Shown: positions 19,251 to 28,080 of the stretch, piece after piece
How positions within the stretch are numbered: position 1 is the stretch's first letter
Layout of the letters: every line of letters begins with the position of its first letter
Source: Cellulomonas gilvus ATCC 13127
GTDB taxonomy: Bacteria; Actinomycetota; Actinomycetes; Actinomycetales; Cellulomonadaceae
Direction of reading: 5' to 3'
NCBI RefSeq assembly: GCF_000218545.1
Contig: NC_015671.1
Span: 1,922,001-1,986,000, forward strand
DNA: 64,000 nucleotides
Notes under the pieces: generated by a model
Told to the model about the DNA's origin: nothing
What the model saw: the letters and a program-made list of their open reading frames with translations, nothing else
The model's database searches: none
Made by a program: the position numbers and the translations under genes

Positions 19251-22200
19251 GTGATCTTGCGCCGAACGGCCGCCGGCCTGGTGGCCGTGGCACTCGCTCT
19301 GGTCGGGGGTGCCGCGACGATCGCGGTGCCCGCGACGGCGGCGACCACCGTCCTGCTCCCCGCACCCGGGGGCCTGGCGACGGCCACCGTGGACGGTGAC
19401 GACCGCTTCACGTGGGACGGCGTCGACGGCGCGACGGGCTACACCATCGAGGTCGCCACCGACGACCAGTTCGCGACGTCCAACATCGTCGCGACGAGGG
19501 CGACCACGGCGCGCACCTGGATCCCGGAGCGGACGCTCGGCTCGGTCGAGGCGCGCGGGCTGTACTGGCGCGTCGCCGCCCACTCGTCGGGCACCACGGC
19601 GTCCTCCCGTGGTGAGTTCTCCGCGCCGGCGTTCTACGACGCGGCGGCTGCGGGGGTCCCGCAGCTGGTCTCCCCGAGCGCGGGCGAGGTGATCGACTAC
19701 CCCGAGCCCGTCGCGTTCCGCTGGACGCCCGTCGTCGGCGCGATCTCCTACACCCTGACGTACTCGACGAGCCCGGAGTGGGCGGCGGGGGTCACCACGA
19801 CGGTGACGAACCTGACGGGCACGGCCCACACGCCGACCGCACCGCTCGCCCGCACGTCGCCGGGCGTGCCCGTCCAGTGGTACTGGAGGGTCCAGGCGGT
19901 CTTCGCCAACCCGACCAGCACGACGACGACGTCGAACCCGGTCACCGGGCCCGCGCAGACCGAGGCCGGCACGTTCACGGTGCGCTGGACCGAGCAGGCG
20001 TCGGCCCCCACGCTCCTGGCGCCGATCGGCACCGCCGCCGTCCAGTCCGACCTCAAGTTCAGCTGGACGCCCGTCGCCGGAGCCGCCACCTACGGCATCG
20101 CGATCGGGCAGTCGGTCGACTCCGCCACCGGCATCGTCACCACGATCAAGGACAGCGGGACGACGACGAGCACGTCGTACGTCCCGCTGCAGCAGCTCGT
20201 CGACGGCAACTACTTCTGGCAGGTCACGGCGTACGACCCCGCGGGCAAGCCCGGGCAGCGCTCCACGGCGGTCGAGTTCCGCAAGGCCTGGGGTGCCCAG
20301 AGCGCCCCGACCGTGTCGGCGAGCGGTTTCGTCAAGACCTACCCGTTCCCGACGTTCGGCAGCACCGACATCAACAACGCGACCGTGGTGCCGCTCGACC
20401 AGGTGCGGCTCACCTGGCAGCCGGTCGCGCGCGCGACTCTCTACGAGGTCGTGGCGACCCCGATCACCGAGGCGACCGAACCCGGCGCTCCCGAGGACGA
20501 CCGCGAGCCGCTGACGTGCCGCACGGCGTCGACCTCCGCGACGGTCATCGCCCGCGTCGAGGACGGGCGCAACAACGCCGCGGCCCTCGAGGGCGATCGG
20601 GACTGCCTGTGGAAGTCGTCGAGCGGCCAGCGGATGGACGCGCTCGGACTGTACGAGTGGAAGGTCCGCGCGATCGACTACAGCGGCAGTGCGACGACGA
20701 CGATCCAGACGAGCACCCCGAGCGGTTCGCAGGAGTCGCAGTGGTCGGACGTCGACGACGGCGACCTCAGCCGCAAGCGGTACTTCCGTGTCGCCCCGAC
20801 CACGGCCGCGAGCTCGTCGACCGCGATCGTCGACGAGGGCGCGTGGACGACCACGAGCACGACCGACATCGGGAAGCCTGCTCCGGTCATGACCTGGTCG
20901 CCCGTCGTGGGCGCCAACGCCTACCAGGTCGACATCTACGGCGACTCGGACTGCACGGTGCACGTCGGCACGCTGCACACGATGCAGACGAGCCTCGTGG
21001 TGAACGGCGTGTTCGACGACGAGACGTCGGGCGCCTACTGCTGGCGCGTGCGCGGGTACATCGCCGACGACGCGTTCAGCCAGAACGGTGTGACGGCGAT
21101 CGTCGGCTCGGTGTTCAGCGAGAAGCACTTCTGGCAGAAGAGCAGCACGCCCGTCGACTTCGTCGGCGTGAACCCCGTGACGGTCACCGCCGACGGCTCC
21201 GTGGTGCTCGCATGGCGCCCGCAGTCGCTGTCGGCGCCGAACGACGGCGGCAGCCGCGGCTACTCCGTGATGATCTCGAACTCCTCGAACACGGTGTCCT
21301 CGAGCATCAAGGTCGAGTACCCGTGGTACGTCGCGAAGACCACCACCTTGCCCCAGGCGCCGCTCGCGCCCGGTGACTACTTCTTCAAGGTGGCCGCGCT
21401 CGACGCCCTGGGGAACCCCGGCAACTACACCCCGAGCGTCGCGTTCACGATCGCCGCCCCTCGGCCCACGGGGCTCACGGCTGCCGTCGACGGCACGTCG
21501 GCGACGCTGTCCTGGACCGGGACCACCGCGGCCGCCAAGTACGGCGTCAAGGTGCGTCCGGTCGGCGCAGCATGGCCCGCCACCCCGACGCAGGTCACGC
21601 AGACCGCCGCGACGGTCCGCGACCTCGACGACGGGTCGTACGAGTGGCTCGTGTTCTCCTACGACGCGAGCGGTTACCAGTCGCTCGAGGCGACGCCCGG
21701 GACCTTCACGATCGCGGCACCCGTCCCGGCACTGGCGACGACCAACGGCACGGTGCTGAGGAGCGACGAGCGCGTGCTCGACTGGCAGCCCGTCGCCGGC
21801 GCGTCGCGCTACCTCGTGCAGTACGCGACGTCGGCCGGTTCGCTCGACGCGGCAGCTGCCGCCGAGACGAGCGCGACGTCGTACGCGCTGCCGGCGACGC
21901 TGGCCTACGGGACGACCTACTTCTGGCAGGTGACCGCAGTACCCGAGAAGGCCAACACGTCCTCGACTCGGATCAAGCTCGGCAGGTCGACCGTCGGATC
22001 GTTCTCGGTCGTCAACCCTCCGGCGGGCATCGTGATCGCCAAGCTCACCGCCGTCGGGACCACAGCGACCGTCCAGTGGGCGACGCCCACGGGCGCCAAC
22101 CGCGGCTCCGCGCAGGCGCCGGCGTACCGGCTCGCCTACCGCGCGTCCAACGGCACCGGCGCGACCACCGAGTGGACCGTCCTGGAGATCCCGGCCGGCG

Positions 22201-23186
22201 TGGAGTCGCACGCCGTCGCGGGCCTGGACGTGAGCACCACGTACGAGTTCCAGCTGCAGGCGTACAACGCGGAGGGCGCGAGCGCCTGGTCCGCCGTACG
22301 GACCGTCGCGACCCCTGGGGCACCGGCCACCGTCACCGGGATCGTCGTGAAGCCGACGGCGACGTCCCTGCAGGTGTCCTGGACCGCTCCCTCGAACACG
22401 GGTGGATCGCCCATCACCGGGTACGACGTCCGCTACCGCAAGGGCACGGCGGACTGGACCGAGATCACGTCCGCCCGGACGTCGACCAGCAGGTCGGTCA
22501 CGATCAGCGGGCTGAGCGCGCGGGCCTCGTACACGATCAGCGTCGCCGCCATCAACGCGGTGGGCCAGGGCCCGTCTGCCGAGCACAGCACGGCGACGCT
22601 CGGTGTCCCCAGCGCGCCCCAGTCCGTCAAGGTCGTCCGTGGCGACCGCACCGGCAAGGTCACGTGGGTCGCACCCGCGAACAACGGCGGATCGGCCATC
22701 ACGGGGTATCTGGTGCAGTACCGCACCCAGAGCACCACGGGCGTGTGGAGCGCGTGGACCGCACCGCGGTCCACCGCAGCGTCGACGCTCGCCCTGACGC
22801 TGTCCTCGCTCTCGAACGGCGTCAAGCACCAGGTGCGCGTCGCCGCGAAGACGAACCTCGGCACGGGTGCCTACTCGTCCGGCGTGATCTTCACCCCGGC
22901 GACCAAGCCATCGGCACCGACCGGCGTCAAGGCGGTCGCCACGACGGGCAAGATCACCGTGAGCTGGACCAAGGCGGCCACGAACGGATCCACGCTCAGC
23001 GGTTACCAGGTGAAGTACTCGACGAACGGGACGACCTGGTACGCGCTGCCCAAGACCGCGGCGACCGCCACCTCCCTCGTCTGGAAGGGCGGCAAGAAGG
23101 GCAAGGTCTACCAGTTCCGGGTCGCGGCGGTCAGCAACCTCGGCACCAGCTCGCCGAGCGCGGCCGTCAAGGTCACCGCGAAGTAG
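19251..23186 (+). CDS. large secreted fibronectin type III repeat protein
   Basis: About 1,311 residues from the GTG at 19251. GGAGG lies only 4 bases upstream, so a TTG at 19257 or the ATG at 19236 remain possible. A signal peptide is clear (ILRR, then AAGLVAVALALVGGAATIAV, cleavage after ATAA). The rest is beta-sandwich repeats: divergent Fn3-like units for the first 900 residues, each with YxWxV or YFWQV-type strands, then four canonical Fn3 domains of about 95 residues (for example LQVSWTAPSNTGGSPITGYD, then YTISVAAINAVGQGPSA). No catalytic domain, LPXTG or C-terminal membrane helix is seen, so it is released or bound non-covalently. Codon use looks like its neighbours. An adhesive or matrix role is inferred only. 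Confidence 0.88.
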   Translation: MILRRTAAGLVAVALALVGGAATIAVPATAATTVLLPAPGGLATATVDGDDRFTWDGVDGATGYTIEVATDDQFATSNIVATRATTARTWIPERTLGSVEARGLYWRVAAHSSGTTASSRGEFSAPAFYDAAAAGVPQLVSPSAGEVIDYPEPVAFRWTPVVGAISYTLTYSTSPEWAAGVTTTVTNLTGTAHTPTAPLARTSPGVPVQWYWRVQAVFANPTSTTTTSNPVTGPAQTEAGTFTVRWTEQASAPTLLAPIGTAAVQSDLKFSWTPVAGAATYGIAIGQSVDSATGIVTTIKDSGTTTSTSYVPLQQLVDGNYFWQVTAYDPAGKPGQRSTAVEFRKAWGAQSAPTVSASGFVKTYPFPTFGSTDINNATVVPLDQVRLTWQPVARATLYEVVATPITEATEPGAPEDDREPLTCRTASTSATVIARVEDGRNNAAALEGDRDCLWKSSSGQRMDALGLYEWKVRAIDYSGSATTTIQTSTPSGSQESQWSDVDDGDLSRKRYFRVAPTTAASSSTAIVDEGAWTTTSTTDIGKPAPVMTWSPVVGANAYQVDIYGDSDCTVHVGTLHTMQTSLVVNGVFDDETSGAYCWRVRGYIADDAFSQNGVTAIVGSVFSEKHFWQKSSTPVDFVGVNPVTVTADGSVVLAWRPQSLSAPNDGGSRGYSVMISNSSNTVSSSIKVEYPWYVAKTTTLPQAPLAPGDYFFKVAALDALGNPGNYTPSVAFTIAAPRPTGLTAAVDGTSATLSWTGTTAAAKYGVKVRPVGAAWPATPTQVTQTAATVRDLDDGSYEWLVFSYDASGYQSLEATPGTFTIAAPVPALATTNGTVLRSDERVLDWQPVAGASRYLVQYATSAGSLDAAAAAETSATSYALPATLAYGTTYFWQVTAVPEKANTSSTRIKLGRSTVGSFSVVNPPAGIVIAKLTAVGTTATVQWATPTGANRGSAQAPAYRLAYRASNGTGATTEWTVLEIPAGVESHAVAGLDVSTTYEFQLQAYNAEGASAWSAVRTVATPGAPATVTGIVVKPTATSLQVSWTAPSNTGGSPITGYDVRYRKGTADWTEITSARTSTSRSVTISGLSARASYTISVAAINAVGQGPSAEHSTATLGVPSAPQSVKVVRGDRTGKVTWVAPANNGGSAITGYLVQYRTQSTTGVWSAWTAPRSTAASTLALTLSSLSNGVKHQVRVAAKTNLGTGAYSSGVIFTPATKPSAPTGVKAVATTGKITVSWTKAATNGSTLSGYQVKYSTNGTTWYALPKTAATATSLVWKGGKKGKVYQFRVAAVSNLGTSSPSAAVKVTAK

Positions 23187-23191
23187 CACCG

Positions 23192-23240
23192 CGTACGACG
23201 AGAGGGCCCGTCCCCCGGGGGTGGGCCCTCTCGTCGTACG
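23192..23240. terminator. long bidirectional hairpin between the Fn3 gene and aroC
   Basis: Perfect 18-bp inverted repeat (arms 23192-23209 and 23223-23240) with an inner CCCCC/GGGGG stem, located between convergent stops. One of the strongest hairpins in the window. Confidence 0.85.
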
Positions 23241-23260
23241 GGACGCTCCGAGCTCCTCCG

Positions 23261-24448
23261 TCAGCGGAGCAGCTCGGGAACCGCAGCGAGGTACGCCTCG
23301 AGGTTCCGTCGGACCTCGGCCACGCTGTCACCGCCGGTCTTCTCGAGGAGCGTGTCAGCCAGCACGAGCGCGACCATCGCCTCGGCGACGACGGCGGCGG
23401 GCGGGACGGCGCACACGTCCGAACGCTGGTGCTGGGCCTTCGTCGCCTCCCCCGTGCGCGTGTCGATCGTGGCCAGCGCCCGGGGCACGGTGGAGATCGG
23501 CTTCATCGCCGCGCGCACCCGCAGCACCTCGCCGTTGGTCATGCCGCCCTCGAGGCCTCCCGCGCGGTTCGAGCGACGCAGCACGCGCCCGTCCACACGC
23601 TCGATCTCGTCGTGGGCCTGCGACCCGCGGCGCGTCGCGGTGAGGAACCCATCGCCCACCTCGACCCCCTTGATGGCCTGGATGCCCATGAGCGCCGCCG
23701 CCAGCCGCGCGTCCAGGCGCCGGTCCGCGTGCACGTAGGACCCGAGCCCCGACGGCACGCCGTACGCGAGCACCTCGACCACGCCGCCGAGCGTGTCCCC
23801 GTCGCGGTGGCACTCGTCGATCTCGGCGACCATCGCCGCGGACGTGGCGGCATCGAAACAGCGCACCGGGTCGGCGTCGAGCGCCGCGACGTCCTGCGGC
23901 CCCGGCAGCGCCGAACCGTACGGCACGGCCACGGGGCCGATGCCGACCACGTGCGAGACCAGGCGCACACCTGCGGCCTGCTCGAGGAACCGCGCCGCGA
24001 CCGTGCCGAGCGCGACGCGCGCCGCCGTCTCCCGCGCGGACGCGCGCTCGAGCACGGGACGCGCGTCGTCGAAGCCGTACTTGCGCATGCCCACCAGATC
24101 GGCGTGGCCGGGCCGGGGTCGCGTCAGCGGCGCGTTCCGGGCGCGCTCGAGCACGCTCGGGTCGGCGACCGGGTCGGCCGACATCACGTCGACCCACTTC
24201 GGCCACTCGGTGTTGCCGATCTCGATCGTGAGCGGTCCGCCCTGCGTCAGCCCGTGGCGCAGACCGGCCAGCACGCGGACCTCGTCCTGCTCGAACTTCA
24301 TACGCGCGCCCCGGCCGTACCCCAGCCTGCGCCGTGCGAGCGCGTCCCTGATGTCCTGGCTCTGCACCTCGACCCCGGCAGGCAGCCCTTCCAGGACGCC
24401 GACAAGCGCCGGACCGTGCGACTCACCCGAGGTCAACCACCGCAGCAT
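23261..24448 (-). CDS. aroC: chorismate synthase
   Basis: Last step of the shikimate pathway; needs reduced FMN. 395 residues from the ATG at 24448, with GGGAGG ten bases upstream and the conserved start [20 protein letters not shown]. Further motifs: [64 protein letters not shown] and [18 protein letters not shown]. It sits downstream of pilO with an 88-base gap that contains a strong hairpin, so its transcription from the pilus promoter is doubtful. Confidence 0.97.
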   Translation of the reverse strand: MLRWLTSGESHGPALVGVLEGLPAGVEVQSQDIRDALARRRLGYGRGARMKFEQDEVRVLAGLRHGLTQGGPLTIEIGNTEWPKWVDVMSADPVADPSVLERARNAPLTRPRPGHADLVGMRKYGFDDARPVLERASARETAARVALGTVAARFLEQAAGVRLVSHVVGIGPVAVPYGSALPGPQDVAALDADPVRCFDAATSAAMVAEIDECHRDGDTLGGVVEVLAYGVPSGLGSYVHADRRLDARLAAALMGIQAIKGVEVGDGFLTATRRGSQAHDEIERVDGRVLRRSNRAGGLEGGMTNGEVLRVRAAMKPISTVPRALATIDTRTGEATKAQHQRSDVCAVPPAAVVAEAMVALVLADTLLEKTGGDSVAEVRRNLEAYLAAVPELLR

Positions 24449-24470
24449 GTGCGTGATCCTCCCATGCGCC

Positions 24471-24512
24471 GGTGGGCGCCCACGGTGTGAGTCCACACCG
24501 CGGGCGCCCACC
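24471..24512 (-). terminator. two-stage hairpin between pilO and aroC
   Basis: Outer stem GGTGGGCGCCC/GGGCGCCCACC (24471-24481, 24502-24512) and inner stem CGGTGTG/CACACCG with an AGTC loop. It ends 22 bases before the aroC start. It can terminate the pilM-pilN-pilO transcript, or act as an aroC leader structure. Confidence 0.75.
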
Positions 24513-24536
24513 GTCAGGACGCTGGTACTGCTGCCG

Positions 24537-25319
24537 TCACTCGCCCGTCACGGGCAGGAGCGGGTTCTTGCCGTCGTTCCTCGGGAGGTCCGTCGGCTCG
24601 TCGACGGGCTCCTCACCCGTGAGGTCGATCGCGTTGGGCAGCACGTAGATGTAGCCCGTGATGATGAGCTCCTGGTCACCCGCCTCGGTGGCGGGCTTGC
24701 CCTGGCTGCCCTCGGACTTCTTCTGCGACGTCCCTGTGAGGGCCGAGACCAGGAAGACCCGGGGGTTCTTCTGGTGCACGTCGTCGAGGAACTTCATGGT
24801 GTCCACGTAGGTCCCGAGCACCGTCACCGAGACGGGGATCGCCGTCAGGCCCTTGGGAATCTCGGGGCCCTTGGGCTTCTCCGGCTTCTCGGCCGAGTCG
24901 GACTCGTCGGCGGCCTCGGTCGGCTCCGCCGTGGGTGTCGATCCCGGCGCCGGCTCGGGATCCGGGATGACGAACTCCTCCGGCGTTCCGGCCGTCATCG
25001 CCGTGATCGTCACCGAGCGGCGCTCGGCGATCGCGTCGAGCCCGTCGAGGTACGTCTCGAGCTGCGCCGCCGCCGGGATCTGCTCCTGCGCCTCGGCGAG
25101 CTCGGCCTTGTAGTCGCCGAGCTTGTCGAAGTCGGCGCGCAGCTTCGTGAGCTTGAGCTGCAGGACGTCGTTGAACACCCGTGCCTGCTCGGCGTCCGCA
25201 CGGGTCTCCGACGCCTTCGCGAGGTTCGGCGACACCATGAGGAACCAGGTCGCCGCGAGGAGCAGCGCCGCGGCGAAGGCCGTCCCACCGATCCATGCCT
25301 GCTTCTTGCTGCCACGCAT
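24537..25319 (-). CDS. pilO: type IV pilus inner-membrane platform protein PilO
   Basis: 260 residues: short cytoplasmic start (RGSKKQAW), one membrane helix (about residues 10-28), a coiled-coil ([39 protein letters not shown]) and a ferredoxin-like C-terminal domain ([21 protein letters not shown]). This is the PilO layout. Position after pilM-pilN supports it. A Pro/Glu/Ala-rich insert of about 45 residues separates the coil from the C-terminal domain, and the tail is extended. It starts 2 bases after the pilN stop. It should pair with PilN on the outer face of the membrane. Confidence 0.87.
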   Translation of the reverse strand: MRGSKKQAWIGGTAFAAALLLAATWFLMVSPNLAKASETRADAEQARVFNDVLQLKLTKLRADFDKLGDYKAELAEAQEQIPAAAQLETYLDGLDAIAERRSVTITAMTAGTPEEFVIPDPEPAPGSTPTAEPTEAADESDSAEKPEKPKGPEIPKGLTAIPVSVTVLGTYVDTMKFLDDVHQKNPRVFLVSALTGTSQKKSEGSQGKPATEAGDQELIITGYIYVLPNAIDLTGEEPVDEPTDLPRNDGKNPLLPVTGE

Positions 25320-25321
25320 GA

Positions 25322-26098
25322 TCAGTCCTCCGTGCTCTCGTCGTCGCTCGCGGACGTGTCCGCGGGCGCGTCGGACTTCGTGCCGTCGAAGCGATGCGTC
25401 AGCTTCGTGTCCGAGACCTGCACGGTCGAGGAGAAGGTGTAGTACTCCTCGCCGTCACCCGCGCCGTCACCCGAGTCCTCGCTCGTCACGGCAGCCGAGG
25501 CCAACCAGGCGTCCTGGAAGCCCGGGATGGAGTTGAGCGCCTTGAGCCATGCCGCGGTCTCGGGGACCGTGACAGAACGTCCGGTGAACGCGATCTGGCC
25601 CAGGCTCGGCGCCTGGAGCGGGTCACCCGGCAGCGGAGCACCGGACATCGGCGTCGCGTAGGTCACCGTGAAGGTGTCGATGCTGGCGCCCTCGGGGAGC
25701 ACAGCCGCGATCGCGTCGATGTAGTCCGACCAGATCACGTCGGTCGCCATCGCGAGCGGCAGCGCGGCCCGGTTGGCGTCGAGCGCCGACAGGACCAGCG
25801 GCACCTCGGCGTACTTCGGGTCGGCGAGCTGCTCCATGAGCGCGTCCTTGTCGGCGTTCGCCCCGTCGAGGTCGGACTGCGCGGAGGACGCCTCGAACAG
25901 CGAGAAGACCCACGCGAGCACGCACAGGGCGACCGCACCCACCAGCACGAACAGGAGCATCCGCTTGGTGCGCCGCAGCCCTCGCGCCGCACGGACCTCG
26001 GGCGGGAGCAGGTTGACCTGCGGCAGCGTCGTGCCGACGATCGAGGCACCACCCTTCGCCTTGGACTTGGTGCCTGGACGTTCCAGCAGCGCGGTCAT
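25322..26098 (-). CDS. pilN: type IV pilus assembly protein PilN
   Basis: 258 residues from the ATG at 26098. The N-terminal cytoplasmic segment carries LPQVNLLPPEVRAAR, the PilN motif that docks into PilM, followed by one membrane helix (LLFVLVGAVALCVLAWVFSL) and a periplasm-equivalent domain (FTGRSVTVPETAAWLKALN). The acidic tail is unusual. The ATG overlaps the pilM stop (ATGA). Together with PilM and PilO it forms the assembly platform that links PilC and the ATPases to the pilus. Confidence 0.92.
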   Translation of the reverse strand: MTALLERPGTKSKAKGGASIVGTTLPQVNLLPPEVRAARGLRRTKRMLLFVLVGAVALCVLAWVFSLFEASSAQSDLDGANADKDALMEQLADPKYAEVPLVLSALDANRAALPLAMATDVIWSDYIDAIAAVLPEGASIDTFTVTYATPMSGAPLPGDPLQAPSLGQIAFTGRSVTVPETAAWLKALNSIPGFQDAWLASAAVTSEDSGDGAGDGEEYYTFSSTVQVSDTKLTHRFDGTKSDAPADTSASDDESTED

Positions 26099-27159
26099 GC
26101 GGCCACTCCGTACGCGAGTCCGACGGGGAGAGCCACGCACGACTCACGCCCGGTGATCTGGTCCCGTCGCGCCTGCTTGCCGCTGCGCAGCCCGGCGAGC
26201 GGGTCGCCGAGCGTGACGGGCAGGCGGCTGGCGCTCGACAGGTACTGCCCGAGGCCGGGCAGGTGCGAGCCGCCGCCGGTCAGGACGACGACGTCGATGC
26301 CGGCGCCGGGGTTGTTGCCGGCGTAGTACACGAACGTGTTACGCACGGACTCGACCAGGCCACGCGTCACGTGAGCCACCGCCTCCGCGGCGTCCTGGCG
26401 GTCGGGCGAGACCGCGTAGCCGATCCCGATCTCGCGCTTGAGCACCTCGGCCTCGGGGGCCGAGATGCTGCGCGCGGTCGCGAGCGCGTTGGTCACGTGC
26501 TGACCGCCGGACGGGAGCGACCGGACGAGCCGCGGCACGCCGTGTGCCGCGATGACCACGGTCGTGATGGTCGCGCCGATGTCGACGAACGCGGCGGTCG
26601 CGTTGGCGAGGTCGCCGCGGGCGAGCGCACGCAGCAGCGCGAAGGCGTTGAGGTCCACCATCTGGGGGTGCAGCCCCGCGGCCTCGGCCGCCAGCACGTT
26701 GGCGGTGACGGTGTCACGCTGCGCCGCGACCAGCAGGCCACGCGCCAGCCGGCCCTGCGGGCCGTCGATCTCAGCGGTCGGGTAGAAGTCGAGCAGCGCG
26801 TCGTCCGTGGCCATGGGGAGCATCTCGCTCACCTGGTACGGGAGCGACTCCTTGATCTGCGACAGCGGCATCCAGGGCACCTCGAGCTCACGCACCAGCA
26901 CCCGCTGGTTGCCGACGCCGAGGATCACGTCCTTGGACTCGAACTTCGCCTGCGACCAGAGCTGGCGCAGGGCCGTCGCCACGGACTCGGGCTGGATGAC
27001 CTCGCCGTCACGCACGGCGCCGAGCGGGACCGGCACCTCGCCGTAGCGCACCAGGGTCGGGGGGTTCTTGCCCTTCGGCCCCCCGGCGCCGAACTCGAGC
27101 TCGGCCGCGCGGACGGCGGACGTCCCGATGTCGAGGCCGATGACACGTGTGTTGGCCAC
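26095..27159 (-). CDS. pilM: type IV pilus assembly ATPase-like protein PilM
   Basis: Actin-like cytoplasmic protein of 354 residues. Starts at a GTG with AAGGGA upstream; VIGLDIGTSAVRAAELEFG is the phosphate-1 loop of the actin fold. Other signs: YQVSEMLPMATDDALLDF, AAFVDIGATITTVVIAAHG (phosphate-2) and DVVVLTGGGSHLPGLGQYL (adenosine loop). It binds the PilN N-terminus. First gene of pilM-pilN-pilO, with a sigma-28-like promoter 43 bases upstream. Confidence 0.94.
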   Translation of the reverse strand: MANTRVIGLDIGTSAVRAAELEFGAGGPKGKNPPTLVRYGEVPVPLGAVRDGEVIQPESVATALRQLWSQAKFESKDVILGVGNQRVLVRELEVPWMPLSQIKESLPYQVSEMLPMATDDALLDFYPTAEIDGPQGRLARGLLVAAQRDTVTANVLAAEAAGLHPQMVDLNAFALLRALARGDLANATAAFVDIGATITTVVIAAHGVPRLVRSLPSGGQHVTNALATARSISAPEAEVLKREIGIGYAVSPDRQDAAEAVAHVTRGLVESVRNTFVYYAGNNPGAGIDVVVLTGGGSHLPGLGQYLSSASRLPVTLGDPLAGLRSGKQARRDQITGRESCVALPVGLAYGVAA

Positions 27160-27201
27160 GAGTGTCCCTTCATGCGGTGTCGTCGTGCGGATTCCCCTGT
27201 C

Positions 27202-27229
27202 GTATCGGGCGTGAACAGTCCCGACTTGA
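27202..27229 (-). promoter_or_regulatory. sigma-28 (FliA/WhiG-type) promoter of pilM-pilN-pilO
   Basis: On the minus strand: TCAAG (27229-27225), 15 bases, CCCGATAC (27209-27202), 43 bases upstream of the pilM start. The -35 and spacing are identical to those of the pilT and pilA sites. TCAAGTCGGG is also shared in full with the pilT site. Confidence 0.75.
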
Positions 27230-27262
27230 GCGGAATCGCCGATCGCTTCGCACCGCAGGGTG

Positions 27263-27282
27263 CCGGCCCGCGTCGGGGCCGG
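27263..27282 (-). terminator. hairpin after pilD
   Basis: CCGGCCC (27263-27269) and GGGCCGG (27276-27282) with a 6-base loop, 9 bases past the pilD stop and upstream of the pilM promoter. It fits as the end of the minor-pilin transcript. Confidence 0.55.
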
Positions 27283-27290
27283 GACGCAGG

Positions 27291-28076
27291 TCAGAGCCCG
27301 CCGAGGTACCACTCCCACACGGCCTGCCCGCACACGACGCCGAACACGGCGCCGAGCAGCATCCACGGTCCGAACGGGATGCGGGACTTGCGTCCGGCGC
27401 GCTGCGCGATCACCAGGGCGATCGAGAAGACGCCCCCGAACAGGTACGCGCCGAACCACCCGAGCACGAGCGCGCCCCAGCCGAACCACCCCAGGTACAG
27501 GCCCAGCACGCCCGACAGCTTGACGTCGCCGAACCCCGTCCCCGCGGGGTAGACGAGCAGCACGACGAAGTACACCGCGAACATCACGGCTCCGCCGATC
27601 AGCGCCCGGACGAGCGCCGTCCAGTCGGCCGTGCCGCCCGGGTTCCAGCTCGCCAGCGCGAGCAGCGCCACGGCCACGGGGTAGGAGGGCAGCACGATCG
27701 CGTCCGGGAGCCGGTGGACGTCCAGGTCGATCAGGGTCAGCGCGACGCCGATCGCCACGAGGAACAGCAACGCGGGCAGCACCCACGACACGCCGGTCCA
27801 CCACGCCGTGAGGCCGAAGAGCAGCGCGGTCGAGGCCTCGACGAGCGGGTACCGCGCCGCGATCGGCTCACCGCAGTCGCGGCACCGGCCGCGCAGCACC
27901 AGCCACGAGACGACGGGCACGTTGTCGCGTCCCCGGATGGCATGCCCGCAGCGCGGGCATGCCGACGGCGGGTGCACGACCGACTCTCCGCGGGGCACCC
28001 GCCAGACGACGACGTTGAGGAAGGAGCCGATCGCGAGGCCGACGACGGCGGCCAGGGCGACGAGTGCAGCGGTCAT
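27291..28076 (-). CDS. pilD: prepilin leader peptidase / N-methyltransferase
   Basis: Membrane aspartic peptidase that cleaves prepilins, here probably all seven prepilin-like genes of the locus. 261 residues with about seven membrane helices. N-terminal methyltransferase-type domain with GSFLNVVVWRVPRGES and the zinc cysteines CPRCGH and CRDCGE. Catalytic aspartates in TLIDLDVHRLPD and GTGFGDVKLSG. It begins 4 bases after the stop of the last minor pilin gene, so it is the last gene of that operon. Confidence 0.96.
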   Translation of the reverse strand: MTAALVALAAVVGLAIGSFLNVVVWRVPRGESVVHPPSACPRCGHAIRGRDNVPVVSWLVLRGRCRDCGEPIAARYPLVEASTALLFGLTAWWTGVSWVLPALLFLVAIGVALTLIDLDVHRLPDAIVLPSYPVAVALLALASWNPGGTADWTALVRALIGGAVMFAVYFVVLLVYPAGTGFGDVKLSGVLGLYLGWFGWGALVLGWFGAYLFGGVFSIALVIAQRAGRKSRIPFGPWMLLGAVFGVVCGQAVWEWYLGGL

Positions 28077-28080
28077 GCGC

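Noticed and set aside
19185..23189. 1,334-codon open frame antisense to the Fn3 gene
   Set aside because: Low-complexity Arg/Gly-rich translation, no domains; the plus strand has signal peptide and Fn3 domains.
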